Shown here: positions 17,396 through 27,285 of the stretch, piece by piece
How the letters are laid out: each line of letters starts with the position of its first letter
How positions within the stretch are numbered: position 1 is the first letter of the stretch
Assembly: GCA_963843605.1 (NCBI GenBank)
Contig: CAWJLA010000002.1
Span: 620,001 to 684,000 of the forward strand
Reading direction: 5' to 3'
DNA from: FEN-1297 sp963843605
Lineage (GTDB): Bacteria; Bacteroidota; Ignavibacteria; Ignavibacteriales; Ignavibacteriaceae
Length of the DNA: 64,000 nt
Program-made: the position numbers and the translations under genes
Notes under the pieces: generated by a model
Database searches by the model: none
Told to the model about the DNA's origin: nothing
The model's input: only the letters and a program-made list of their open reading frames with translations

Positions 17396-17968
17396 TTAAC
17401 CAATAGGAAGCACTGCCTTGCCGTAAGTCTCGTTCAAGACTTGAGCAAGACCCAGATAAACTGCCGAAAAGCCGCAAAGGATTCCTTCCCAACCCGCAAT
17501 GGTTTTGATGGCCGCGCTTCCGGTTCCGTCTCCCAAGGCAAGAAGCCAGAATAAAATAAACAAAGTAAAAAATACAACCTGAAGCGCTTTATTATGCTTT
17601 AAAGTAGCAATCCACATAACAAAAGTAAAGAGACCCCACATAAATAAATATGCTACCATTCCTCCCGAATCAGCAGCACCTATTACACCCCATTTGGGCA
17701 TAATAATTAAAAATACAAGAGTCAGCCAGAATAACCCATATGAAGAAAATGCAACTAATCCGAATGTATTTCCTTTTTTCCATTCCATCCACCCGGCAAA
17801 AATTTGAGCTATTCCGCCATAAAAGATGCCCATGGCAAGTATCATGCTTGACATTCCGATTATCCCTGCATTTGCAAGGTTTAAAAGTACCGTGGTCATA
17901 CCAAATGCAAGCAAACCTAAAGGTGCTGGATTGGCAGTAGAATCTACAAGCTTAGTACTTTCTGACAT
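17396..17968 (-). CDS. satP: acetate/succinate permease of the GPR1/FUN34/YaaH family
   Basis: A 190-residue inner-membrane protein with the family signature NPAPLGLLAFGMTTVLLN (residues 13-30) and six predicted hydrophobic spans. The third span begins after FGLVAFSSYGLFWL. Homologues move acetate or succinate with protons. A perfect AGGAGG precedes ATG 17968. The gene is immediately upstream of acs, the expected partner for scavenging extracellular acetate. Confidence 0.93.
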   Translation of the reverse strand: MSESTKLVDSTANPAPLGLLAFGMTTVLLNLANAGIIGMSSMILAMGIFYGGIAQIFAGWMEWKKGNTFGLVAFSSYGLFWLTLVFLIIMPKWGVIGAADSGGMVAYLFMWGLFTFVMWIATLKHNKALQVVFFTLFILFWLLALGDGTGSAAIKTIAGWEGILCGFSAVYLGLAQVLNETYGKAVLPIG

Positions 17969-18055
17969 GTGACCTCCTAATTTTGTTAGATTGTGAAATT
18001 GTAACTATATTTTTAAAGTATCCGTTCGAATTCCCGAAAATCCTTAAACTTTTTA

Positions 18056-19252
18056 TTAAAAGCTATACAAAGAACTAAAGGCGATTTGGGTACCGCTTAT
18101 TTTATTCTCATTCAGACCGGCAGTAAGTTTACTCTGCATAAATTCTACTCCTAATCCGAGCGGTCCAGTTTGATATTTCAGCATGAAATCAAGTATATTA
18201 TTGCTCAATCTGGCGCTGTTGCCGAAAATTGCTTTTGCATTGTCTTTGTTCACATTTTCGTTTCCGTAAAATCCGTATACCGACCAATGTTCGGTAAAGC
18301 TATAACCCAGCTGCAGCCAAAATCCGGTTGATGCAAGGTCCTTATTCACGGTTTGAATTTGTGTTAACATGCCGAATTGCTGTCCTATATTTTTACCCGA
18401 GTACAAATTTCCATGGACCAAAAAGCCGCTTGCATTAAAACTTGCACCCACTTCGAAAGCCGTTCCGGTTAGATCAATTGAAGGGGATGTATTTACTCCG
18501 GTAAGATTTTTCTTATCGTAATGGCCGACAATATATGCCTTAAATTCCGATCCTTCTGAAATTTTACTGTTCATATTTAACCTTAATTCAACTTGCGGAG
18601 TACCAGTATTTCCGGCATCAAGGAAATTAACATTTGAACCCGGTCCGTTCCAGGAACCTTCGAATACTGCTGCATCAAATCCGAATTGCGTGGGAGATCC
18701 GTCTGCATCGAATTTATAATATAAATAAATTCCGGGAAACCTCCATCCCACATCGCCGGCAGCTCCGTATCCCAGAGGAAACGCAATATGGGATAACGAA
18801 ACAGGAACATTTCCAAAAAGCGGAGTCCATGCCTGACCGATTCTTATTGTAAAATTTTCGTGTACGATATCTGCATAAGCCAGACGAAGTCTTGGGTAAG
18901 GTTGTTCCTGACTGAATGCACCTGTTCCGTTAAAACCCCCGAAAGCATCGAATTCCAGAACGCCGCCGAGTTTCCAGCCGTCTGATACTTCCGGCCCGTT
19001 AAATACCATTGTTAGTCTGGAATTCCTAACATCACCACCGTAAAACCATCTATTTTCAGTATATTCCGGAGTTTCCGGCCACTCTGCGTTTTGACCGTTT
19101 GCGAATCCGAATGATTGATTCTGCGCGAACAATGATGTGCTTATAAAGCCTTTTATTACAAGTTTTTCTTTTCCGCCGGTACTGACGTTTTGCGCAAGTA
19201 GATATGAAAAAGAAAATAAGAAAAATGAAGAAAGGACTAAGAGTTTTTTCAT
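18056..19252 (-). CDS. outer-membrane beta-barrel (porin-like) protein
   Basis: A 398-residue protein with a cleavable signal peptide (MKKLLVLSSFFLFSFSYLLAQ). The mature part is built of alternating beta-strands with many aromatic and glycine residues and ends in Phe (SSLYSF), the usual barrel-assembly signal. FTIRIGQAWTPLFG and the early DVRNSRLTM segment resemble trimeric porin-like families. It precedes satP by 87 bases with no clear terminator, so it may be the outer-membrane route for acetate. Start ATG follows GGGAG. Substrate not shown by the sequence. Confidence 0.8.
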   Translation of the reverse strand: MKKLLVLSSFFLFSFSYLLAQNVSTGGKEKLVIKGFISTSLFAQNQSFGFANGQNAEWPETPEYTENRWFYGGDVRNSRLTMVFNGPEVSDGWKLGGVLEFDAFGGFNGTGAFSQEQPYPRLRLAYADIVHENFTIRIGQAWTPLFGNVPVSLSHIAFPLGYGAAGDVGWRFPGIYLYYKFDADGSPTQFGFDAAVFEGSWNGPGSNVNFLDAGNTGTPQVELRLNMNSKISEGSEFKAYIVGHYDKKNLTGVNTSPSIDLTGTAFEVGASFNASGFLVHGNLYSGKNIGQQFGMLTQIQTVNKDLASTGFWLQLGYSFTEHWSVYGFYGNENVNKDNAKAIFGNSARLSNNILDFMLKYQTGPLGLGVEFMQSKLTAGLNENKISGTQIAFSSLYSF

Positions 19253-19648
19253 GGCAAGTCTCCCACTAATTTTTTAATAATGAACCCACCGAGAATTTTC
19301 TGCCTAAGTCGGAATAGAGTTTTAAATTGATTGTTGATTATAATTGACGATTACTAATCTTTGGTTTTCCTTAATTAATTGAGAAAAATTTATCATGAAT
19401 AAATTGTTAATGCAATGAATCATTTGGTAAGTGGCATTATTTTATATTTAGAGGTAATATAAAGTAATTAGGTTGCATCCCTGTTAATTGTTCAGTTCCT
19501 ATTAAGAAATTTTGGAAGGTTGGATTTTTGCATGATATGTCCAGGAAAGGAACTATTAATAATAACTCAACGCAAATCAACAATCTGTGTTGTCTGCGTA
19601 TCAATAAATCTTTTATTAACTAATGATAATGCATCTGATCTATGATCA
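19253..19648 (-). other. 396-base intergenic stretch before the porin gene
   Basis: No gene seen. (A/G)TTGA words occur at 19326-19330, 19333-19337 and 19343-19347 (TCAAY on the minus strand), about 75-95 bases before the porin start. LytTR-type regulators bind short direct repeats about one helical turn apart, so this is a weak candidate operator for the regulator encoded just upstream. Confidence 0.35.
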
Positions 19649-20362
19649 TCATATCCCTAGTTCTTCTTTCATTTCTTTTAAGTAATGCCGGCTGACCGGG
19701 ATAATGTGGTCACTTTTAGTTTTAATTTTGCCTGAAGAATTTTCTTCAAATATAATCTCGTCAATTTTATCGGGATTTATAAGAAATTGTTTATGACATC
19801 GAATAAGATTAGTCTTGTTTTCAAGAACTTTTAAAGTAAGGTTGGTAAAACATTTTTTTTCTCCGCAAAAGAAAAATACTCCCGAATCGCTCGAATGAAC
19901 ATATTCAACCATATCTATATCTACAAGTTTAACTTTGTTGTTCCCGATACTCGGAATTCTTTTCAGTTGAGGTATGTTTAATTTCTGTGGGCTGTTTTGC
20001 TGAATTGAATTTTTAAGTTTTTCTATGGTTTTTTGAAGCCTTATGTTTTCGACGGGTTTTAACAAATAATCGCTTGCATCGTTTTCAAATGCCTTAATTG
20101 CATATTCATCGAAGGCGGTGACAAAAACAATTCTCGGCATAACGGATTCTTCGATCATCGACAGCATCTCAAAACCGTTAATTATCGGGAGCTGTATATC
20201 GAGAAAGATAACGTCAGGGTGCAGGTTATTCACTGCTTTAATTCCTTCGATTGCATTTGAGCATTTTTGAATTACTTCCACTTCGCCTGTTTTTTCCAGC
20301 AGATACTCCATCTCCTCTCTCGCATTATATTCATCTTCTATTATAATTGATGTTAACTTCAC
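19649..20362 (-). CDS. LytTR-family response regulator
   Basis: A 237-residue regulator: receiver domain 1-120 with acidic pair E10-D11, phosphoacceptor D55 in DVIFLDIQLP, and the conserved Lys in YLLKP; then a LytTR DNA-binding domain from about residue 135, ending KSDHIIPVSRHYLKEMKEEL. The start is GTG 20362 overlapping the kinase stop (GTGA) with AGGAGGG upstream. Together with the LytS-type kinase it is a two-component system; position suggests control of the porin-satP-acs genes downstream. Confidence 0.92.
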   Translation of the reverse strand: MKLTSIIIEDEYNAREEMEYLLEKTGEVEVIQKCSNAIEGIKAVNNLHPDVIFLDIQLPIINGFEMLSMIEESVMPRIVFVTAFDEYAIKAFENDASDYLLKPVENIRLQKTIEKLKNSIQQNSPQKLNIPQLKRIPSIGNNKVKLVDIDMVEYVHSSDSGVFFFCGEKKCFTNLTLKVLENKTNLIRCHKQFLINPDKIDEIIFEENSSGKIKTKSDHIIPVSRHYLKEMKEELGI

Positions 20363-22035
20363 TTTATCCCTCCTAAAGGTAATAAAACCGATGCCGTTGT
20401 ACTTGCATCCGGAACCGAATGAATGCTTACACCGTATTCATTTCCCACTAAATTTTTAATTCTTTTATCTACAATTTGAATTCCTACTCCCGACACATTC
20501 TTCATTTCGTCGTATGATCCGCCGTTGTCTTCTATTTCTATCTTAATGCCTCCGCTGTTACGGAAAATTCTTATATCGATTTTCCCTTCTTCCAGAAGAT
20601 TAGAAATTCCGTGCTTAATTGCATTTTCCACAAGCGGCTGAAGCGTAAAGGTGGGTATCTTGATATCAAGAAGATCCGCATCTATCTGAGTACTTATTTT
20701 AAGCTGGTCCTGAAGTCTTTCTTTCTCAATTTGAATATAAGAGTTAACGTGCTCCATTTCTTCTTCTATAGTAGAAAGGTCTTTATTTCTAATTAAAATT
20801 TTCCTGAAAAAATTAGATAAGTGGATCAAAAGATCAATAGCTTTTTCAGGATTGCGCCGGTTAATAGATATAATAGTAGTAATCGCATTGAATAAAAAAT
20901 GCGGGTTTATCTGGGCCTGCAGTAAATTAAGTTCCGCAATGGTTAAAAGATTTTTTTGATTTTCGTATCTTGATATTAACAACTGATTTGCAACCAGCTC
21001 TGCGATACCTTTTCCCAGCTCTTCATTTATTTTAAAAAACAGCCGGTTCTTCTGTCCGTACAGTTTAATAGCTCCGATGACTTCATCTTTAATATTTATA
21101 GGGGCTACCAGCACGGATGTAAGTCTGCAGTCCTGCGAAATAGGACAAACATAATGTTTTTTAACACCGTCCTTAAAAATAATCTCATTTTTTTCTATTG
21201 CGTTCTTCGTTAAATCGGATGCTATTGGGTAGCCTGGTTTATGATGATCTTCACCAACTCCCACAAAAGCAAGTATATTTTCCCTGTCGGTAATAGCAAC
21301 GGCAGCAACGCTTGTTTCTTCGAGAATTATGTTTGCAATTTTTTCCGATGATTCTCTATTGAGGCCTTTTCCCAATTCACCCAGAATTCTTTTGGCAATT
21401 CTAAGTGCTTGTTTGGAAGATGAGGAGCCGATCTTATCGTAATTATTTCTCTGATCCCGGAAGAGACTCATAATTAGAGTAGTTCCTAGTGTATTTGCAA
21501 TTATCATAGGAAGAGCAATAATCTCCACCAGCTGGACAGCGCTGCTGAGGGGTCTAGAAATAATAACAATTATCAGCATTTGAATTAGTTCGGCAACAAG
21601 TGTGGTAATAAAGGCAACATCCAGATCAAATACCCTTTCATACCTTCCCCTGTCTATGAAGTACTGATGTACATATCCGGCCAGTAATCCTTCAACCATT
21701 GTTGAGAATCCGCATGAAACCGCCGTAAATCCGCCGAGAAAAAATCTGTGAATGCCGGCCGTAACCCCGACCGCAATTCCGAGCGTAGGACCTCCTATCA
21801 ATCCGGCTATTGCAGTTCCTATTACTCTGTTGTTTGCTATGGCGCCGTTTACAGGTACACCGAAGTATGTACCTATAACCGACATAACGCTGAAAAAGAC
21901 ATAAAGAGTGAGTGAATCTTTAAGGCCGAGTTCCTTATTTAAAAGAATTTAAAAACGGGGGTCTTACTAAACAAATAAGCAATACCCAACAGTATTGCTA
22001 TCTCTTTTAACAAGTTTATTAAATATGTGCATCAT
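20359..22035 (-). CDS. LytS-type sensor histidine kinase, frame broken twice near its start
   Basis: The open part (508 residues from ATG 21885) begins inside the 5TM-LYT membrane domain (SVIGTYFGVPVNGAIANNRV), followed by a GAF domain (about 180-320) and a LytS-type His kinase with QAQINPHFLFNAI and GVGIQIVDKRI. The missing N-terminus is upstream in shifted frames: from ATG 22035 MMHIFNKLVK, then EIAILLGIAYLFSKTPVFKF, then LNKELGLKDSLTLYVFFSV leading into MSVIG. One extra A in the run at 22005-22008 and one missing T at 21941-21944 explain both shifts; they cancel. Either assembly errors or an inactivated gene. In homologues LytS-like kinases sense pyruvate or related acids. Confidence 0.8.
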
Positions 22036-22141
22036 CTAACCATAATCCAAATTCTTATTGAATTAAGTACGGATTATTAATAAAAGAAATCAGCCACAGA
22101 TAATTAAGATAGGAAATTTTTGCAACGGTCGTAATTTACTA

Positions 22142-22708
22142 TCATTTTCCGATAAATTTAAACATTAAATTTTTTTCGGGCATAAAATTTTTTCGTTTCC
22201 AGAAATAAATTATATCGTGGTTAATGAAGAATTCTTTATCGGGAGCATAAGAAAATTTACTCACAACAATTCCAGGTTTAAGAATTAATTTATATTCTGC
22301 AATAGTCAAAGACCTGTTCCATGTTCGAGTCGAAAGCAGGATATACGTAACGCTGTCAGAAGTTATCTTCTGCCGGTATTTTATGTTATAGACCAAGGTA
22401 TCCCGGCCCGGAATATTAAGTTTGAAAAAGAAACCTGATGTTGTTTGTTTTAGAATTCTCTGAAGAATATTCAACGGCATTTTAAAGACATAAACTGAAT
22501 CAAATAAACTCTTTTCAGTTTTTTCACCTACCGGGAAAAATATTGTACCGTCTATATTTCCATCCGAATCATTTGCAAACCAGTAGTATCCGTCCACATA
22601 AAAATAATCCGGGTCCAACGTAAAGTTGATGTCCTCCCGGATAAAATTTACGCCCTGTCCTCTGATGCAAGCGGTAAAAAACAAAAAGGCAATTATAACA
22701 TACTTCAT
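22142..22708 (-). CDS. secreted or lipid-anchored protein of unknown function
   Basis: A 188-residue protein I do not recognise. The N-terminus MKYVIIAFLFFTACIRGQG is an export signal with a possible lipobox (FTAC, Cys14). The rest is rich in aromatic residues and predicted beta strands (DPDYFYVDGYYWFANDSDG), with no transmembrane segment. It starts 7 bases after the T9SS-tailed protein gene 22716-23777, so the two are probably expressed together and may act on the cell surface. Confidence 0.7.
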   Translation of the reverse strand: MKYVIIAFLFFTACIRGQGVNFIREDINFTLDPDYFYVDGYYWFANDSDGNIDGTIFFPVGEKTEKSLFDSVYVFKMPLNILQRILKQTTSGFFFKLNIPGRDTLVYNIKYRQKITSDSVTYILLSTRTWNRSLTIAEYKLILKPGIVVSKFSYAPDKEFFINHDIIYFWKRKNFMPEKNLMFKFIGK

Positions 22709-22715
22709 AGTAATA

Positions 22716-23777
22716 CTATTTTAAGAGGATCAATGAGCCGCTTTTATAATTTATATTATCAAACATTAAACTATAATAATAAACACCGGATGAAACAGTA
22801 CGACCGTTGATATCCTCAGCATTCCATTTTACGAGAGAACCGTTTGAGAGAGGCAGTGTTTTCACCGTTCTCCCCTTCAGATCGTAAATAACTATAGACC
22901 CTTTTTTTTGCCGTAAGCCGGAAGGAATTTTAACATAAAAATTTGTGCTTAAATTAAACGGATTGGGATAATTTATTACCGTAATATTAGGATCATTGGG
23001 CTGCGGATTATTATCAACATTCATTAAATCGACAAGCAAATAAATATCATGTTCAACAACAGTACCCGGATTTACGTTTACGTTGAACGGCTGAATATTG
23101 TATTTTTCGACCTCAAGGTCACCGTTTATTGCCGTCAAATGTAAATTTCTGGAAAAAATATTTGTGGAATAAGAACCATCATTATTTATAACCAGACTAT
23201 TATCAAATCTTAGATCCCCGCTTATAATTGGGCTTCCGTTTTTTCTATAAATATGGCCTTTCATAGTAAAGTAAGTTCCGGCAGTATCATTAAGAAAGCC
23301 CAGAGTAGGTTTCATGCATTTGCAAATACCGTCGTAACCGTACCGGCAGAGCGAGCATCCGGAAGGAATTGAATCTATTAATGAGCCGGGATAATTACCG
23401 AATTTCAAAGAATCATCATGGACATAAATATTCTGACCGGCAGCAGAATAAATGTGAAGTCCTATACAATCTCCGTTTTTATCTATTGCCAGAGGAGAAT
23501 TCAGACTATCCGAATTAATAACAAGGATATTCGTACTGTCTCTAATAAATTTTGTTCTTATTGAGGAAATACCGACTGTAGAAAATACACAAATACTGTC
23601 GAACCGGTCGTGCGTATACCCTCCTAAATATGAGTCAAAAGTTAATTCAATTAACCAATTCCCTTTTTGATTAAAAGTTAGTTCCGAGATGGTAACTGCA
23701 GGTATGTATATCGGGTTATCCAAAACTGCAGGAGCGAACACAATTAGAAACGACGTGATTAATAATAATTTTTTCAT
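22716..23777 (-). CDS. secreted protein with T9SS C-terminal sorting domain
   Basis: A 353-residue exported protein: signal peptide MKKLLLITSFLIVFAPAVL, a beta-rich body with a cysteine cluster (CSLCRYGYDGICKCMKP, residues about 140-156) and a carboxypeptidase-regulatory-like segment, then a typical T9SS tail beginning VINYPNPFNLSTNF with GVYYYSLMF and ending GSLILLK. Such tails direct passage through the type IX secretion system. Function of the body is unknown; clustered cysteines could bind metal or form disulfides. Confidence 0.85.
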   Translation of the reverse strand: MKKLLLITSFLIVFAPAVLDNPIYIPAVTISELTFNQKGNWLIELTFDSYLGGYTHDRFDSICVFSTVGISSIRTKFIRDSTNILVINSDSLNSPLAIDKNGDCIGLHIYSAAGQNIYVHDDSLKFGNYPGSLIDSIPSGCSLCRYGYDGICKCMKPTLGFLNDTAGTYFTMKGHIYRKNGSPIISGDLRFDNSLVINNDGSYSTNIFSRNLHLTAINGDLEVEKYNIQPFNVNVNPGTVVEHDIYLLVDLMNVDNNPQPNDPNITVINYPNPFNLSTNFYVKIPSGLRQKKGSIVIYDLKGRTVKTLPLSNGSLVKWNAEDINGRTVSSGVYYYSLMFDNINYKSGSLILLK

Positions 23778-23841
23778 ATTACCCCCATTTCAAAATAACT
23801 ATACCGGAAAAACATAAACTAAATTTTCGAAAATTTATTAT

Positions 23842-24237
23842 TTAAGCCGAAATAATTTTATTCTTCTTATAAAATAAATACGGAGCAATCAATATAAATA
23901 TCAAAGCAGCAATCCACACCCGTCCCTGAATAATATTGTAATCGTGAAGTAATTTTTCCCAAGTGCTGCCCATAATAAAATGTCCGAATAAGAATTCAAA
24001 ACAGATTGTCATTGCCAGCCACATTAAACCGACTTCGACAGCCTGTTTTACCGAATTCAGTTTCCATCTTCGAAAAATTATCCACATATAAATTCCGAAA
24101 ATTATGATTCCGGTTAATGTCGAAATTTGATGGGCTGTAAGATCACCGGTAAAAGGCTTGTAGGCTGTTTCTCTAATTATTGCGTTAAGAATAGCCAGAA
24201 CTACCATGGGAAACCAAGCTAAAAAAAACTTGAACAT
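23842..24237 (-). CDS. small membrane protein, about four spans
   Basis: A 131-residue integral membrane protein of unknown function. Hydrophobic spans are visible at about residues 3-20, 40-56, 70-88 and 106-122, separated by charged loops (FRRWKLNSVKQ, GSTWEKLLHDY). It ends KKNKIISA. It is transcribed away from the thr leader and could share the divergent region 24238-24495. No motif assigns a role. Confidence 0.65.
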   Translation of the reverse strand: MFKFFLAWFPMVVLAILNAIIRETAYKPFTGDLTAHQISTLTGIIIFGIYMWIIFRRWKLNSVKQAVEVGLMWLAMTICFEFLFGHFIMGSTWEKLLHDYNIIQGRVWIAALIFILIAPYLFYKKNKIISA

Positions 24238-24543
24238 TCTATTACCTTCCCCAATTTATTTCCCGATAAATTATAAAGTTATAATAATAAATGGTAATTA
24301 TGCCCAGAACAAAATTATATACTTCCAGCGTGTTTTTAACTTAATTATTCTGGATAAAAAAAACTACACAAAATTATTTTAAGTTTTGTTTGCTCGATAT
24401 AACATTAAGTTTTAAAGTCTTTACTATAAATTTCGATAATTATACAAGTTCTCTAATAATATCATGTGTTTTAGATAAATAAATTAAAAAATTATTTGAC
24501 AAAAGAATCACAAATTATTAATTTTGCACAAGTTTTAATCATT
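24238..24543 (+). other. divergent intergenic region before the thr leader
   Basis: AT-rich DNA between the membrane-protein gene (minus) and the Thr leader (plus). The only strong element is the thr promoter at 24496-24526. Confidence 0.6.
24496..24526 (+). promoter_or_regulatory. promoter of the thr operon
   Basis: TTGACA (24496-24501), 17 bases, then TAATTTTG (24519-24526), an exact TAnnTTTG of the Bacteroidota type. The leader ATG is only 17 bases after the -10 element, giving a 5' end of roughly 10 bases before the peptide. Confidence 0.75.
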
Positions 24544-24633
24544 ATGAACACCAACAAGAATAAATATTGTCCGAATATGTACATGTGCACCACAACCACT
24601 ACTACCACCCCGAAACCATTAGCTGGCGGCTGA
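24544..24633 (+). CDS. thrL: threonine operon leader peptide
   Basis: A 29-residue peptide starting MNTNKNKYCPNMYMC, followed by seven consecutive Thr codons (24589-24609, ACC/ACA/ACT mixed) and PKPLAGG. It lies just after the promoter and before an intrinsic terminator and thrA. The Thr-codon segment CACAACC (24591-24597) can pair with GGTTGTG (24639-24645). CTGAAGC (24630-24636), overlapping the stop codon, can pair with GCTTCAG (24675-24681) in the terminator arm. A ribosome at the stop would cover CTGAAGC and allow termination; one stalled at the Thr codons would leave it free. Same logic as E. coli thrL, with a different sequence. Confidence 0.9.
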   Translation: MNTNKNKYCPNMYMCTTTTTTTPKPLAGG

Positions 24634-24671
24634 AGCAAGGTTGTGTTTATTTAATTTTGAAAAATAAAAAA

Positions 24672-24700
24672 CCGGCTTCAGAGATGGAGCCGGTTTTTTT
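24672..24700 (+). terminator. thr attenuator terminator
   Basis: CCGGCTTC (24672-24679) pairs with GGAGCCGG (24686-24693), one G-U pair and a 6-base loop, followed by seven T. The upstream A-run extends the stem. It lies 38 bases after the leader stop and 52 before thrA, and its left arm is shared with the antiterminator pairing described for the leader. Confidence 0.92.
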
Positions 24701-24752
24701 ATTGTATAAATGAATTTTATAAAAGAGACGTTCAATTGAAACAGGTAAAAAA

Positions 24753-27210
24753 ATGAAAATATTGAAATTCGGAGGCTCTTCCGTCGGTGATGCCGATAGG
24801 ATATTAAATGTTATCGAGATTATAAAAAAGACTCTTCAATCCGACAGGAAAATCGGCGTCATATTTTCAGCATTCCATGGAGTAACCGACGAATTACTTA
24901 AGATGTGCACCGGTGCGGCGGCAGGAAATAGCACCTATCAGGACCTGTTTAATAAGCTCGAAGAAAAACACCTTCAGATTGCAAGACAGCTAATAGGAGT
25001 AAAGAATCAGAGCAGTATTCTGGCAAATTTGAAACTTGAACTTAACGAACTCGATGATGTTTTGCACGGTGTTTATCTTGTAAAAGAACTTTCAGCGAGA
25101 ACGCAGGATTTTATTCTAAGCTTCGGTGAACGATTTTCTACTTACATTATTGCAAACGCAATATCGGAAAGGAAAATAAAATGCGAATATCTCGACAGCA
25201 GAAAACTAATTAAGACCGACGACACTTTCGGTAGTGCAAAGGTGGATTTTGCAGCTACAAACTCTAATATCAGAAAGTACTTCAAAACTCATGAAAACTG
25301 TGCAGATAATAACCGGTTTTATCGCATCAACTTCGAACAACGAGACTACTACTTTAGGACGAGGCGGCTCGGATTATTCGGCATCGATTTTTGCCGCTGC
25401 TTTAAAGGCAAACGAAATAGAAATCTGGACTGATGTAGACGGAGTGCTAACTGCCGATCCGAAAAAAGTAAAGAAAGCATTTCCGCTTCAAAGTTTAACT
25501 TATGAAGAAGCGATGGAACTATCTCACTTCGGTGCAAAAGTAATTCATCCTCCTACGATGCATCCGGCAATGGAAAAGAAGATTCCGATAAGAATTAAAA
25601 ATACATTCAATTCGTCGTTTGCAGGAACAATTATAAACGGGAAATCATCTCCTAATAATTTTTCGATCAAAGGGATTTCTTCAATAGACGATATAGCATT
25701 AATCAGGATACAGGGAAGCGGCATGGTAGGAGTTGCAGGAATTGCACAAAGAATTTTTTCGGCACTCGCGGCAAAAAAAATTAATATTATTATGATTACG
25801 CAGGCATCATCGGAACATTCACTTTGTCTGGCTGTTCTGCCAAGGTTTGCCGTAAATGCGAAGAAAGCACTGCACGACGAGTTCCATTATGAAATAAAAG
25901 AACGTCTGATTAATGATCCGATTGTCGAATCAAATCTTTCCATAATTGCAGTAGTGGGCGAAAATATGAGGAAGACTCCCGGCATATCCGGCAGAGTTTT
26001 TCAGGCGCTGGGGAAGAACGGAATTAATATTGTTGCAATTGCACAGGGCTCTTCCGAATTAAATATATCGGCTGTTATCGGACGCGAGAACGAGGCAAAA
26101 GCATTAAACGCGCTGCACGATGCCTTCTTTTTATCGATTGCCAAAACTGTCAATCTATATATTGTAGGTACCGGCCTCATAGGCGGAACGTTATTAAGAC
26201 AGATACAGCAGCAGGAAGATTTTCTTGCAAAAGAATATCTGTTAAACGTAAAAGTCATTGCTCTTGCCAACAGACGTAAAATGCTGATCGACAAAAGCAG
26301 TATTGATGCAATACAGTGGGATTCAACGATTTCACAGAAAGGTGTAAAAACCAATCTTGATATTTTCATCGACGAGATGAAGAAACACAATTTACCGAAC
26401 AGCATATTTGTCGATTGTACAGCCAGCGAAGCGGTTGCCGACAGATACCTGGAAATTTTGGATTCAAGTATTTCGGTTGTTACTCCCAATAAAAGAGCAA
26501 ATTCAAAAAATTATAAATATTACGAGCAGCTAAAATACTCGGCCTTAAAACATAACGTTAAATTTTTATACGAGACTAATGTCGGGGCAGGGCTGCCGAT
26601 TATAAGCACGATAAATGATTTGGTTTCGAGCGGTGACAAAGTATCTAAAATAGAAGGTGTACTTTCCGGTACTTTAAGTTATCTTTTTTCGTCGTTTACT
26701 AAAGGCAAAAAGTTCAGTAATATAGTAAAAGAAGCCAGAGAAAAAGGTTTTACAGAACCGGACCCGAGGGAAGATTTAAACGGACTGGACGTTGCCCGCA
26801 AACTCCTGATTATGGCTCGTGAAATCGGCTTGAAAATGGAATTAAAAGATATGAAGGTTGAGAGTTTAATCCCCAAACCGGCATTAAAATCAAAATCGGT
26901 TGCAGATTTTTTCCTAAAACTTAAAGATCATGATCACGAGTTCGAAGCGAGAAGAAAGAAAGCGGAGGATAAAGGAAACGTACTTAGATACATCGCTAGG
27001 CTTGAAAACGGAAAAGCGGAAATCTCTCTGCAGGAGGTGGACAGCAATCATCCCTTTTATTCTTTATCCGGCAGCGACAATATTTTTGCTTTTACGACCA
27101 AGCATTATCAAAGTATGCCCATCGTAATTAAAGGCCCGGGAGCAGGTGCCGATGTTACCTCTGCAGGCGTGTTTGCAGATATTATCAGGATTTCCAATTT
27201 TCTGAGTTAG
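24753..27210 (+). CDS. thrA: bifunctional aspartokinase/homoserine dehydrogenase I, with one frameshift
   Basis: Combined length about 818 residues. The kinase part starts MKILKFGGSSVGDADRI and continues to YFKTHE; after a +1 shift it resumes VQIITGFIASTSNNETT and LGRGGSDYSASI. Two ACT domains follow, then homoserine dehydrogenase with GTGLIGGTLLRQ and ETNVGAGLPII. One surplus A in either A4 run (25284-25287 or 25294-25297) explains the break; the second reading frame alone spans 25234-27210. Both halves are otherwise intact, so an assembly error is more likely than decay. The enzyme catalyses steps 1 and 3 from aspartate to homoserine and is normally feedback-inhibited by Thr. Confidence 0.9.
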
Positions 27211-27285
27211 AAGACAGAATTGGAGATACTGGACGCAAGATTCAGGATTCTTGATAAAAAAAATTATAGTGTGTTAAATTTATTC

